Origin: Aeromicrobium sp. Root236
Lineage (GTDB): Bacteria > Actinomycetota > Actinomycetes > Propionibacteriales > Nocardioidaceae
Direction of reading: 5' to 3'
NCBI RefSeq assembly: GCF_001428805.1
Contig: NZ_LMIS01000001.1
Span: 1,724,976-1,788,975 of the forward strand
DNA length: 64,000 nt
Part shown: in pieces, positions 52,114 to 60,680 of the stretch
How positions within the stretch are numbered: the first letter of the stretch is position 1
Layout of the letters: the number at the start of each line of letters is the position of its first letter
Notes under the pieces: model-generated
Database searches by the model: none
What the model was told of the DNA's origin: nothing
Seen by the model: the letters and a program-made list of their open reading frames with translations, nothing else
Translations under genes and position numbers: made by a program

Positions 52114-53792
52114 GTCCAGATCACCGCCGCTGCCGTCACGACGATGACGCCGCCGGCGATGACCGTGGCATAGCGCTGGACGTTGCCGGACTGCACCACG
52201 CCGAGCACCCGCGAGACCGCCTGCGCGGCGCTCGCCGAGCCGTAGGAGTACGCGTCGATGCCGTCACGGTCGACGTCGACGACCGCACGGGACGACGAGC
52301 GCAGACCAGCTGGGATCCAGCGGGCGTACGGGCGATCGAGGGCGAGCTCGGCGACCAACCACGGGGCTGCGAGGTCGAGGGAACGACCGCGGCGCCAGGC
52401 CGTGAGGACGACGCCGATGCCGGCCGCTGCGACCGCCGTCGAGAGGAGCCCGATGCCGAGGTGGAACGGCTGGCCGATGGACAGCGCGAACGTCGCGGCG
52501 GCGAGGACGATGATGGGCCCGGTCATCGCGCGCGGCGCCTCGTGCGCCTCGGCGTGGTCGGCCGGAGCCGGAGCGAGGAAGGCCAGCAGCCATAGCCTCG
52601 TGGCGTACGCCGCGGTGATGAACGACGTCAGCAGCGCGACGCCGAACACGATCACCGCGACCGCACCGGGCAACGGGCCCTCGTCGCGACCGTGCTCCAG
52701 CGCGTGCAGCACCGAGTCCTTGGTGAAGAACCCGACCGTCGGGATGACGCCCGCGAGCGCGGCGAACCCGATCGTCATGGTCCAGAACGTGACTGGCATC
52801 CGCAGCCGCAGGCCGCCCATCGCCGACAGCGCGCTCGAGCCGACGGCGTGCATCACGCAGCCGCAGCCGAGGAACAGCAACGCCTTGAACGCGCCGTGCG
52901 ACAGCAGGTGGTCGGTGCCGGCGTCACGGTCGCCGGCCGACAGCGCTGCGAACATGAACGCGAGCTGGCTGACCGTCGACCACGCGAGCGCTCGCTTGAG
53001 GTCGGTCTGCACCAGCGCGAACAGCGCGCCCAGCAGCATCGTGATCGCCGAGATGATCGCCAGCAGCGTCATGACGAGCTCGGACGGCTCGAGGATCGGC
53101 AGCAGCCGGGCCACGAGGTAGACGCCGGCGGCGACCATCGTCGCGGCGTGGATCAGCGCGGTGATCGGCGTCGGACCGGGCATCGCGTCGGGCAGCCACG
53201 TGTGGAGCGGGAACTGCGCCGACTTGCCGACGACCGCGACGAGCAGCAGCAGCCCGATCGCCGTCGAGTTCTTGGGCTCCTGCGCGAGCACCTCGCTGAT
53301 GCGATAGGTCCCGTACGTCTCGCCGATCGCGAGGATCCCGACCAGCAGGCCGAGGTCAGCGATGCGGGTCATGAGGAACGCCTTGGCGGCGCCGGATCGC
53401 GCGATCGGTGTCTCCCACTCGTGGCCGATCAACAGGTAGGAGCAGAGCCCCATGACCTCCCAGCCGATCAGCAGGACGAACAGGTCGTCGGCGGCGACGA
53501 CGGCGATCATGCCGAGCAGGAAGAGCAGGATCACCAGCGCGTACGAGCGATAGCGCGGGTGGTGGCCGAGGTAGGCCGTGGAGTAGATCTGCACCAGCAG
53601 GCCGACGCCGACGGCGAGCAGCAGCACCTGGGCGGCGAGGCCGTCGACGCGGGTCGCGAGCGAGACGGCGAGCAGGTCGTTGCCCTCGACCCAGACCTTG
53701 GTCGTCGGGTCGCCGTCGAGGTGCGGGACCGCCCACACGGCGACCGCCACGGCGAGCGCGGCGGTCAGGACGACGTAGAGCCAGCGGTTCAC
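52110..53792 (-). CDS. nuoL: NADH-quinone oxidoreductase subunit L
   Basis: A 560-residue antiporter-like subunit at the end of the membrane arm. Landmarks are [40 protein letters not shown] and [17 protein letters not shown]. It is about 50-60 residues shorter than usual NuoL: the N-terminus begins close to the second usual helix, and the lateral helix region at the C-terminus is compact. Start overlaps the nuoK stop by four bases. Confidence 0.93.
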   Translation of the reverse strand: MNRWLYVVLTAALAVAVAVWAVPHLDGDPTTKVWVEGNDLLAVSLATRVDGLAAQVLLLAVGVGLLVQIYSTAYLGHHPRYRSYALVILLFLLGMIAVVAADDLFVLLIGWEVMGLCSYLLIGHEWETPIARSGAAKAFLMTRIADLGLLVGILAIGETYGTYRISEVLAQEPKNSTAIGLLLLVAVVGKSAQFPLHTWLPDAMPGPTPITALIHAATMVAAGVYLVARLLPILEPSELVMTLLAIISAITMLLGALFALVQTDLKRALAWSTVSQLAFMFAALSAGDRDAGTDHLLSHGAFKALLFLGCGCVMHAVGSSALSAMGGLRLRMPVTFWTMTIGFAALAGVIPTVGFFTKDSVLHALEHGRDEGPLPGAVAVIVFGVALLTSFITAAYATRLWLLAFLAPAPADHAEAHEAPRAMTGPIIVLAAATFALSIGQPFHLGIGLLSTAVAAAGIGVVLTAWRRGRSLDLAAPWLVAELALDRPYARWIPAGLRSSSRAVVDVDRDGIDAYSYGSASAAQAVSRVLGVVQSGNVQRYATVIAGGVIVVTAAAVIWT

Positions 53793-54091
53793 CGGTCGCC
53801 ACCGACCTCGTCGACATCGACGGTGCGCACGGCGCGGAACAGCGCGAGGATGATGGCCAGCCCGAGGCCGATCTCGGCCGCCGCCAGCGTGATCGTGAAC
53901 AGCGTGAAGACCTGGCCGGTGTGCACCTCGTCAGCGAACCAGGCGTCGAACGCGACCAGGTTGAGGTTGACCGCGTTGAGCATGAGCTCGACGCCGAGCA
54001 GCATCAGCACCGCGTTGCGCCGGGCGAGGACGCCGTAGAGCCCGATGCCGAACAGCGCGGCCGACAGCACCAGCGGATAGAGCAGGGGCAT
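53789..54091 (-). CDS. nuoK: NADH-quinone oxidoreductase subunit K
   Basis: A 100-residue three-helix subunit. The conserved membrane glutamate lies in [18 protein letters not shown], and a second in [13 protein letters not shown], both part of the proton path. The ATG at 54091 shares one base with the nuoJ stop (TGATG), and the 3' end overlaps nuoL. The C-terminus [13 protein letters not shown] is acidic. Confidence 0.94.
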   Translation of the reverse strand: MPLLYPLVLSAALFGIGLYGVLARRNAVLMLLGVELMLNAVNLNLVAFDAWFADEVHTGQVFTLFTITLAAAEIGLGLAIILALFRAVRTVDVDEVGGDR

Positions 54092-54588
54092 CAGCGCTCG
54101 GTTCCCGACCGGGAGATGACGATCGCGCCGACCAGCGCGGCGAGCAGGACGCCACTGAGGATCTCGAACGGGAGCACCCAGTCGTTGAACAGCGCATCGC
54201 CGATCGACTTCGCGCTGCCGATCCGGTCCCCCTCGATGCGCTCGCCGTGGAACCCGCTGATGACTGTGGCGCCGAGACCGACGGCGGCGACCAGACCCAG
54301 CAGCGCCGCGGTCCAGCGGTTGCCCGTGACCTCCGCGGAGATCGTCGACTCCTGACGGGTCAGCATGAGGGCGAAGATCACGAGCACGACGACCGAGCCG
54401 ACGTACACGAGCACCTGAACCCATGCGACGAACTCGGCGGTCATCAGGACGAAGCAGCCGGCGACGGCGCCGAGCGTCACGACGAGCCACAGGGCCGAGT
54501 GGACGAGCTGGCTCGTCGTCATCGCGAGCAGCGCCGACCCGACCGCGAGGGCCGCGAACAGCAGGAAGATGACCTCGGTGGCGCTCAC
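54091..54588 (-). CDS. nuoJ: NADH-quinone oxidoreductase subunit J
   Basis: A 165-residue five-helix subunit of the membrane arm. The conserved region is [21 protein letters not shown] followed by [20 protein letters not shown] with the pi-bulge glycine. GTG at 54588 overlaps the nuoI stop (GTGA). The segment after helix 4 ([13 protein letters not shown]) is a normal external loop. Confidence 0.93.
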   Translation of the reverse strand: MSATEVIFLLFAALAVGSALLAMTTSQLVHSALWLVVTLGAVAGCFVLMTAEFVAWVQVLVYVGSVVVLVIFALMLTRQESTISAEVTGNRWTAALLGLVAAVGLGATVISGFHGERIEGDRIGSAKSIGDALFNDWVLPFEILSGVLLAALVGAIVISRSGTER

Positions 54589-55127
54589 TCGGGATCCTCC
54601 GGTGCGCGCTGGGTTGCCGGCTCCGCCTGCGCGGCCTCGTAGGCGGCGAGCTCCTTCGACGGCTCGGCGCCGGGGTCGAGGGCCTGCGGGGCCGGGACGG
54701 TCCACATCCACTCACGCAGCCGGTTCATGTCGTGCGTCAGGTCCTTGATGTCGCCCTCGGCGTACGCGAACTCCGGCGACCAGTGCAGGGCGTCGAACGG
54801 GCAGACCTCGATGCAGATGCTGCAGTACATGCAGAGCGAGTAGTCGATGTCGAACGTGTCGAGCACGTTCTGGCTGCGATCACGCCCGCCCTCGGTCGTC
54901 GCGGGGATCGTCTCCTTGTGCGAGTCGATCGTGATGCACCACGACGGGCACTCGCGCGCGCACAGCATGCAGGACGTGCAGTTCTCCTCCTGCAGCGCGA
55001 TGACGCCGCGACTGCGGGGCGGCAGGTCGGGCTGCACGTCGGGGTAGTGCGCCGTGACGCTGCGCCGCGTCAGGTTCTTGAACGTGACCTTGAGGCCCTG
55101 CAGCAGGCCGTTGCCGAACATGCTCAT
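54585..55127 (-). CDS. nuoI: NADH-quinone oxidoreductase subunit I
   Basis: A 180-residue ferredoxin-like subunit carrying two 4Fe-4S clusters between the catalytic module and NuoB. Cluster 1 ligands are Cys50, 53, 56 and 60 ([11 protein letters not shown]) with Cys109; cluster 2 ligands are Cys99, 102 and 105 (CMYCSIC) with Cys60 or 64 from the first set. The C-terminus is a long acidic, alanine-rich tail. ATG at 55127 overlaps the nuoH stop. All ligands are intact, so it can carry electrons. Confidence 0.94.
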   Translation of the reverse strand: MSMFGNGLLQGLKVTFKNLTRRSVTAHYPDVQPDLPPRSRGVIALQEENCTSCMLCARECPSWCITIDSHKETIPATTEGGRDRSQNVLDTFDIDYSLCMYCSICIEVCPFDALHWSPEFAYAEGDIKDLTHDMNRLREWMWTVPAPQALDPGAEPSKELAAYEAAQAEPATQRAPEDPE

Positions 55128-56092
55128 GCCACCACCAGAACCGTCGTGAGAGTGATCTGCGCTAGAGCCACCGGCACGAGGACCTTCCACGCCAGCGCGT
55201 TGACCTGGTCCTCGCGGAGGCGGGGATACGCGACGCGCGCCCAGATCACGAGGAACGCCACCGCCATGACCTTGACCAGCGTCCACAGCCAGCCGATGTC
55301 GTCGGAGAACGGCCCGGCCCAGCCGCCGAGGAACAGCACGGTTGTCAGGGCCGAGAGGACGAGGATGCCGGCGTACTCGGCGAGCAGGAACATCGCGAAG
55401 CGCATGCCGCCGTACTCGGTCAGCGGTCCCATGACGAGCTCGGCGTCGGCCAGCGGCGCGTCGAACGGCGGACGCTGCAGCTCGGCGAGCCCCGCGACGA
55501 AGAACACGACGAGCCCAGGGAGCTGGCTGAGCAGCCACCAGGGCTCCCACTCCTGCGCGATGCCGACCAGCGACAGCGTCCCCGCGGCCATCGCGACGCT
55601 GGCCGCGGCGAGCACCATCGGCAGCTCGTACGACATCAGCTGCGCCGCGACGCGCATGCCACCGATGTAGGAGTACTTGTTGCCGCTGCCCAGGCCACCC
55701 ATCAGCGTGCCGAGCACGCCGACGCTCATCGCCGCGAGCACGAAGAACAGGCCGAGGTCGAGGTCCTGGCCGATCAGGTTGCCCTGTCCGAAGAACGGGC
55801 CGAGCGGGATGGCCAGGAGCGCGACGAGGTAGGGCGCCAGGGCGACGGCCGGGGCGAGCTCGAAGACCCTACGGTCGGCGGCGACCGGCGTGATGCTCTC
55901 CTTCTGCACGAACTTCACGCCGTCGGCGACGAGCTGCGCCCAGCCGTGGAAGCCGCCGGCCGCCATCGGGCCGACGCGGCTCTGCATGTGCGCCATCGCC
56001 TTGTGCTCCATCTGGCCGATGACCAGCGGGAGCACCATGAACACCGCGAGCACGAGCAGGCAGCGCAGGATCGCGTCGACGACGTCAGCCAT
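55124..56092 (-). CDS. nuoH: NADH-quinone oxidoreductase subunit H (divergent type)
   Basis: A 322-residue eight-helix subunit that builds the quinone chamber with NuoB and NuoD. Landmarks are [46 protein letters not shown] and [18 protein letters not shown] with the acidic residues of the proton path. The [15 protein letters not shown] start resembles the NuoH of second, partial nuo clusters I recall from Streptomyces rather than the standard one. ATG at 56092 lies eight bases inside the end of nuoC, right beside the repeat array, where nuoD to nuoG would be expected. Confidence 0.92.
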   Translation of the reverse strand: MADVVDAILRCLLVLAVFMVLPLVIGQMEHKAMAHMQSRVGPMAAGGFHGWAQLVADGVKFVQKESITPVAADRRVFELAPAVALAPYLVALLAIPLGPFFGQGNLIGQDLDLGLFFVLAAMSVGVLGTLMGGLGSGNKYSYIGGMRVAAQLMSYELPMVLAAASVAMAAGTLSLVGIAQEWEPWWLLSQLPGLVVFFVAGLAELQRPPFDAPLADAELVMGPLTEYGGMRFAMFLLAEYAGILVLSALTTVLFLGGWAGPFSDDIGWLWTLVKVMAVAFLVIWARVAYPRLREDQVNALAWKVLVPVALAQITLTTVLVVA

Positions 56093-56756
56093 CGACGTCC
56101 CCTTCGGTCCCTGAGCCTGTCTCCCCTTCGGTCCCTGAGCCTGTCGCCCCTTCGGTCCCTGAGCCTGTCGAAGGGACGTCCTCGTGGGCCAGCTTGCCGG
56201 GGCCCCAGTCCTCGGGGTCAGGTACGCCCGGCGGCTTGATCCTGCGGCGGCTCGGCGAGTGGGTCGACTCGGCGTCGCTCTCGCCCGGCTCCTTGGCACC
56301 CGGCCACGGCTTGGCGACGCGCGATGCCAGCACGAACTCCTTGCGCAGCGGATGTCCCTCGAAGCCGTCGGGCAGCAGCAACGGGGCCAGGTCGAGCCCG
56401 AAGTCGATGCCGAACATCTCGTGCGTCTCGCGCTCGTGCCACGAGGCGCCGGCATAGACGTCGGCGATCGACGCGACCGCTGGGACGTCCCGCTCGAGGT
56501 ACGTGGCGAGCAGAAGGTGATCGAGGCCAACGCCTCCTGAGCCCGTCGAAGGGACGCGCGCCACGTGCATCACCAGGCGGAACCCCTCGGGGTGCTCGTC
56601 GACCGCCGAGAGCCAGTCGAAGTAGGTGTAGCCGTCGCGCTTGAGCTGCGCCGCGGCGTCGTGCCACTCGGCTGCCTCGACGACGCGGTGCCGCGGGCCG
56701 AAGCTGGGGGCACCTCCCACAAGCGACGCGAGTGGGGGCTTGTCCTCGAGCGTCAC
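56085..56756 (-). CDS. nuoC: NADH-quinone oxidoreductase subunit C with repeat-derived insertions
   Basis: A 223-residue hydrophilic subunit. The core is intact: [33 protein letters not shown] and [14 protein letters not shown]. Two parts derive from a dispersed DNA repeat: an insertion VPSTGSGG at residues 68-75, and the C-terminal tail where [18 protein letters not shown] and further TGSGTEG units follow [15 protein letters not shown]. NuoC normally ends soon after that stretch. GTG at 56756 overlaps the nuoB stop. The gene next in line is nuoH instead of nuoD. Confidence 0.92.
   Translation of the reverse strand: MTLEDKPPLASLVGGAPSFGPRHRVVEAAEWHDAAAQLKRDGYTYFDWLSAVDEHPEGFRLVMHVARVPSTGSGGVGLDHLLLATYLERDVPAVASIADVYAGASWHERETHEMFGIDFGLDLAPLLLPDGFEGHPLRKEFVLASRVAKPWPGAKEPGESDAESTHSPSRRRIKPPGVPDPEDWGPGKLAHEDVPSTGSGTEGATGSGTEGETGSGTEGDVDG
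56101..56177. repeat. Three tandem 24-base units of a dispersed repeat at the nuoC-nuoH junction
   Basis: Units start at 56101, 56125 and 56149, each containing CTTCGGTCCCTGAGCCTGTC; the last continues into GAAGGGACG. The complete element (56155-56177) is a small imperfect palindrome with GTCCCT and AGGGAC ends. I recall related GAGCCTGTCGAA elements as dispersed repeats in many actinobacteria. Confidence 0.85.
56535..56556. repeat. Single dispersed-repeat copy inside nuoC
   Basis: TCCTGAGCCCGTCGAAGGGACG differs from the array unit by two or three bases and lies in frame inside nuoC, where it codes for VPSTGSGG. It shows that the element can be tolerated within a coding sequence. Confidence 0.75.
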
Positions 56757-57325
56757 TCGGGCGCCCCGATACGAGGTGAGAGCAGTGAGGTGGCCGGGCG
56801 CTGGTAGCGGTCCGCGAGGTTCTCGCCGGCGATCTTGTCCTGCAACGTGACGATGCCGTTGAGCAGCGCCTCAGGTCGCGGCGGGCACCCCGGCACGTAC
56901 ACGTCGACGGGGATGATCTGGTCGACGCCCTTGGTGACGCAGTAGGAGTCCCAGTAGGGCCCACCGGAGTTGGCGCACGAGCCGAAGCTGATGACGTACT
57001 TGGGCTCGGGCATCTGGTCGTAGAGCCGCTTGATCGCCGGCGCCATCTTGTCGGTGACGGTGCCGGACACAACCATCAGGTCGGCCTGGCGCGGACCGGG
57101 CGCGAACGGGATGACCCCGAGGCGGATGAAGTCGTGGCGCGACATCGACGTCGCGATGAACTCGATCGCACAGCACGCAAGGCCGAAGTTGAAGACCCAG
57201 AGGGAGTACTTGCGGCCCCAGTTGAGCAGGTAGCGAGCGGGCTTGGGTGCGTACGCCGAGCCGGCCCCGAGGGTCGCCGGAGCGAGGGTCGGCATCGGCA
57301 GGTCGACAGCGCCTACGACGTCCAC
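56753..57325 (-). CDS. nuoB: NADH-quinone oxidoreductase subunit B
   Basis: A 190-residue subunit carrying cluster N2, the last iron-sulfur centre before quinone. The four ligands are present: Cys51 and Cys52 in [10 protein letters not shown], Cys117 in [11 protein letters not shown] and Cys147 in [12 protein letters not shown] at 57325 overlaps the end of nuoA by 13 bases and has GGGGG seven bases upstream. In known enzymes NuoB forms the quinone site with NuoD, which is missing from this operon. Confidence 0.93.
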   Translation of the reverse strand: MDVVGAVDLPMPTLAPATLGAGSAYAPKPARYLLNWGRKYSLWVFNFGLACCAIEFIATSMSRHDFIRLGVIPFAPGPRQADLMVVSGTVTDKMAPAIKRLYDQMPEPKYVISFGSCANSGGPYWDSYCVTKGVDQIIPVDVYVPGCPPRPEALLNGIVTLQDKIAGENLADRYQRPATSLLSPRIGAPE

Positions 57326-57681
57326 GACAGCACCCCCTTGCGCCACGCGTAGACGAGCCCGACGACGAGGATGCCGATGAAGATGCCCATCTCGGCGGCG
57401 GCGGCCCGCCCGATGTCCTCGAGCACCACCGCCCACGGGAACAGGAACACCGCGTCGACAGCGAAGATCACGTAGAGGAACGCATAGACGTAGTAGCGCA
57501 CCGTCGACTGCGCCCAGCCGGCACCGACCGGATCCACGCCCGACTCGTACGTGAGCTGCTTCTCGCGGGCCGCCACGCGCGGACGCATGAGTCGGTTGAC
57601 CCCCAGCATCCCGGCGGCGAGCACGACGCCGGCGATGATGATGACGCCGACCGCGGTGTAGTCGTCGAGGTAGGCGCCCAT
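57313..57681 (-). CDS. nuoA: NADH-quinone oxidoreductase subunit A
   Basis: A 122-residue three-helix subunit and first gene of the nuo operon. The first helix is at about 10-30. The loop has the family motif [42 protein letters not shown] in outline (landmarks YESGVDPVG and FDVE-equivalent [11 protein letters not shown]). ATG at 57681. The promoter must lie in the 121-base region shared with the divergent gene at 57803. Confidence 0.94.
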   Translation of the reverse strand: MGAYLDDYTAVGVIIIAGVVLAAGMLGVNRLMRPRVAAREKQLTYESGVDPVGAGWAQSTVRYYVYAFLYVIFAVDAVFLFPWAVVLEDIGRAAAAEMGIFIGILVVGLVYAWRKGVLSWTS

Positions 57682-57802
57682 GGGAACACTCTAGGGAACT
57701 TCGCGACCCCGTGGTGGTACCCGGCACCACGAACGGCGACCCGCGACAGCGGGCATACTGTGCTGGATCCAGAAGCACAGCAGGTCGGCGGAGCGAGGAC
57801 GC

Positions 57803-58213
57803 GTGGTCGAGGTGGTCAGGGCGGAGTCGCAGCCACTGGTCAAGGCGTGGCTGCGGGACTTCGCTGCGGCCGTGCGCGAGCGCGACTATGCGCGTGCCCG
57901 GACGATGTTCCATCCCGACGCCGAGGGGTTCGGGACGGTCGCCGAGCGCTGGACCGGGCTCGACCAGCTGCACGCCGAGCAGTGGCACGGGGTCTGGGAG
58001 CGTACGACCGGGTTCGCGTTCGACCTCGACAGCGCGACGGTCTTCGACGACGACGGCCTCGTGGTCGCCATCAGCGAGTGGTCGTCCGAAGGGCTGCGGT
58101 CGGACGGCACGGTCGGCCGTCGAGACGGGCGCGCCACGATCGTCCTCGTCCGGGACGACGCGCTGCGCGCCGTGCACACGCACTTCTCGATGGTGCCCGG
58201 TACGCCCTCGTGA
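57803..58213 (+). CDS. SnoaL/NTF2-like protein
   Basis: A 136-residue protein with the cone-shaped NTF2/SnoaL pattern: an N-terminal helix pair ([25 protein letters not shown] in outline, landmarks VRERDYARA and FHPDAEGFG), then strands with [11 protein letters not shown] and [10 protein letters not shown]. Such folds bind small molecules or act as simple isomerases or hydrolases; no specific role can be read. The GTG start at 57803 is consistent with the frame. It overlaps the ATP-grasp-like gene (GTGA at 58210), so the two probably work together. Confidence 0.75.
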   Translation: MVEVVRAESQPLVKAWLRDFAAAVRERDYARARTMFHPDAEGFGTVAERWTGLDQLHAEQWHGVWERTTGFAFDLDSATVFDDDGLVVAISEWSSEGLRSDGTVGRRDGRATIVLVRDDALRAVHTHFSMVPGTPS

Positions 58214-59193
58214 TCCGGTTCTACGCCGCACGCAACTTCCTGTGGGGCATGGAGCGGTTCGTCGCCGGCTGGGCGCCGCACCTGGCAGATGTCATCCACC
58301 CCACGGCGTACGACGACGTGCGCGTGGGCGAGCCGCTCCCGGCCGGTGCCCACGTGTTCGCGGACTTCGAGCGCCTGCTGCCGCGTGAGCTCGCGCTGGT
58401 CCAGCGCCTGCACCGCAGCCTCGCGGGCCAGCCCGACAGCTACGTCACGCTCAACGACCCCGCCGCCTGGACCGGCCGCCTCGGACTGCTTCAGGACCTC
58501 GCTGAGCTCGGCATCAACGACTTCCGGGCGTACCGGCTGCGGGGCCTCGACGCCGAGGTGCGGTTCCCCGCGTTCCTGCGCTGGGCCAACGAGCACAGCG
58601 GCAGTCTCGGTGCCGTGGTGCACTCCGACGCCGAGCTCAAGGCGCGCGTCAAGGAGAAGGTCGGGCTGCGCCGCCGCTTCGACCGGGACCTTCTGGTCGT
58701 CGAGCACGCGGACGCCCAGGGCGCCGACGGGATGTTCCGCAAGTACTCCGCCATGAAGATCGGTGACCACCTGATCCCCCGCCACGTGCTCGTCAGTCGC
58801 AGGTGGATGGTCAAGAAGCCGATGGTCATCACGCCCGCCATCGCGCAGGAGGAGCAGGAGTTCGTCGACACGTTCCCGCACGAGGACGCCCTGTGGCGGG
58901 TCTATGAGGTCGCCGGGATCGACTACGGCCGCATCGACTACGGGTTCAGCAACGGCCGGCTGCAGGTCTGGGAGATCAACACCAACCCGGTGATCGTGCC
59001 GCTGCCGAACCAGATCGACCCGCTCCGGCTCCCCGCCCAGTCGCAGTCAGCGGCGGCGATCGTCGCGGCCTTCGAGGAGCTCGCCGCGCGGGCGCCGACC
59101 GCTCCGGGACGGCCGCCGTTCAACCTCCGGCAACGTGCCGCATGGGCGACGCAGGCCCGGATCACCCGCCACTACGACCGCCGCCGGGTGTAG
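58210..59193 (+). CDS. Hypothetical protein with ATP-grasp-like features
   Basis: A 327-residue soluble protein. Two stretches recall ATP-grasp enzymes: [21 protein letters not shown], where such enzymes bind ATP near a YRKY-like motif, and [13 protein letters not shown], equivalent to the ExNxNP metal site at the end of the fold. [10 protein letters not shown] could supply phosphate contacts. I do not recognise a named family, and the substrate is unknown. GTG at 58210 overlaps the stop of the SnoaL-like gene. The N-terminal part has [18 protein letters not shown] and no signal peptide. Confidence 0.7.
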   Translation: MIRFYAARNFLWGMERFVAGWAPHLADVIHPTAYDDVRVGEPLPAGAHVFADFERLLPRELALVQRLHRSLAGQPDSYVTLNDPAAWTGRLGLLQDLAELGINDFRAYRLRGLDAEVRFPAFLRWANEHSGSLGAVVHSDAELKARVKEKVGLRRRFDRDLLVVEHADAQGADGMFRKYSAMKIGDHLIPRHVLVSRRWMVKKPMVITPAIAQEEQEFVDTFPHEDALWRVYEVAGIDYGRIDYGFSNGRLQVWEINTNPVIVPLPNQIDPLRLPAQSQSAAAIVAAFEELAARAPTAPGRPPFNLRQRAAWATQARITRHYDRRRV

Positions 59194-59200
59194 GCGGCTG

Positions 59201-59238
59201 TTGACCTCTTCCGTCTCACTATTCGAACAGGTGTTCGA
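59201..59238 (+). promoter_or_regulatory. LexA SOS box with -35-like element upstream of the HNH gene
   Basis: TCGAAC-AGGT-GTTCGA (59223-59238) is a perfect match to the actinobacterial LexA box TCGAAC-N4-GTTCGA. TTGACC at 59201-59206 could be the -35 of the promoter, so LexA would cover the -10 region. The gene starts 127 bases downstream at 59365. Confidence 0.75.
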
Positions 59239-59364
59239 CACAGTCCATGCCGTGCCGTAGTGTTGTCAGTGCGCCGATCTGGAACGAAATAGGGTCGGGT
59301 GAGAACCCTTCAGTGGGCCCCAAGGTTGAGATGACTCCCTGCCCGTGCGTCTGAAGGTCTGCTC

Positions 59365-60678
59365 GTGTCTGTTGCTCCGGTCGCTTCGCTCCCGCACCCG
59401 TTGGTGGGTGCCGTCGAGCAGATCGAGGACGCCCTGGACGGGATGCCTGTCCAAGGCTGGTCGGGTCTGGAGCCGGCCCTGCTGCGGGACTGTGCGGAGC
59501 GGTTGATGCGGGTCGAGGCCAGGGTCAAGGCTCAGCTCATGGCCGTCACCCGGGCGTTGGACACCACTGGCTTGGCCAAGGCATCGGGGGCCACATCGAC
59601 CGGTGCGATGCTCGCCGGATCGTTCGGCGGCGATCGCCGCGCTGCCGACGCCCTGGTCAACCAGTCCAAGGATCTCGACGCCGCGCCGGCGACCGGGCAG
59701 GCGCTGGCCCGTGGTGACATCGGCACCGCGCAGGCCGCGATCATCGCCGCCGCCGTCGCAGGCCTGCCCGACGACACGGCGCCGGAGCAGAAGCAGGCCT
59801 GTGAGGACACCTTGATCGGCGACGCCGCCCGATTCACCCTCAAGGACCTACGCAACCGGGCGACACGAATCACCGACCAGCTCAAACCCTCTCCTGAGGT
59901 CGACCAGATCGAGAACCAGACCCTGCAGGCGCGGGAGAAGCGCGCTTGGCGGCGCTCCGAGTTCTGGATGACCAGCGACGGCGACGGCACCTGCCGAGGC
60001 GGGTTCCGCATCCCCGAAGCCCAGGCCGACACGTTGCGCACAGCCATCGAGGCGATCAGCGCACCCAGACGGGATCATCTGCACGACGACACCCCCGGCG
60101 CGGAGTCCTACTACGACCGCGACCTGGAGCACCGGCACCGCCTCGGGATGGGATTCGCCGAGCTGTGCGACCACCTGCCCACCGACAAGCTCCCCGGCAA
60201 GGGCGGCCTCAGCGCCACCCTGATCGTCCGGTTCGACTACGACACCCTCATCCGTGGCATCAAACCCGCCACGCTGTCCACCGGCACCCGCATCTCCGCC
60301 GGCCAGGCCCGACACATGGCCTGCAATGCCGGGATCATCCCCCAAGTCTTCAACGGCAGGTCCCTCCCGCTCGACCACGGACACGAACAGCGCCTCTTCA
60401 CCAAGGCTCAGAAACAAGCCCTCGCCAACCGCGACGGCGGCTGCACCTTCCCAGGGTGCGACAGGCCACCCGAGTGGTGCGAAGCGCACCACTGGCGCAC
60501 CAGATGGGCCGACGGCAGCGAGACCGCCCTCGCCGACGGCGTCCTCATCTGCCCCTTCCACCACCGCACGATCCACGACAATGCGTGGACCATCCGCATG
60601 TCACCCGTTGACGGCCACCCCGAATACCGACCACCCGGATCCCAGACCTGGAAACGACACCACCGCTGGCGACCCTAG
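59365..60678 (+). CDS. DUF222/HNH endonuclease protein (13E12 type)
   Basis: A 437-residue protein with an N-terminal all-helical DUF222 region (about 20-280) and a C-terminal HNH nuclease. The nuclease part shows NRDGGCTFPGC and DRPPEWCEAHH in outline, with cysteines for a structural zinc, then LADGVLICPFHHRTIHD with the catalytic histidines. These proteins occur in many copies in actinobacteria and match the 13E12 repeat family of mycobacteria. The GTG start at 59365 gives the usual N-terminus. A perfect LexA box lies upstream, so it is likely DNA-damage induced, as I recall for mycobacterial copies. Stop is two bases from the convergent gene. Confidence 0.88.
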   Translation: MSVAPVASLPHPLVGAVEQIEDALDGMPVQGWSGLEPALLRDCAERLMRVEARVKAQLMAVTRALDTTGLAKASGATSTGAMLAGSFGGDRRAADALVNQSKDLDAAPATGQALARGDIGTAQAAIIAAAVAGLPDDTAPEQKQACEDTLIGDAARFTLKDLRNRATRITDQLKPSPEVDQIENQTLQAREKRAWRRSEFWMTSDGDGTCRGGFRIPEAQADTLRTAIEAISAPRRDHLHDDTPGAESYYDRDLEHRHRLGMGFAELCDHLPTDKLPGKGGLSATLIVRFDYDTLIRGIKPATLSTGTRISAGQARHMACNAGIIPQVFNGRSLPLDHGHEQRLFTKAQKQALANRDGGCTFPGCDRPPEWCEAHHWRTRWADGSETALADGVLICPFHHRTIHDNAWTIRMSPVDGHPEYRPPGSQTWKRHHRWRP

Positions 60679-60680
60679 GC

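Noticed and set aside
56101..56177. CRISPR array
   Set aside because: Only three 24-base units with no spacers between them, and located inside a coding sequence.
59365..60678. Mobile element or homing endonuclease insertion
   Set aside because: No inverted or direct repeats flank the gene, and 13E12-type proteins are widely fixed in actinobacterial genomes.
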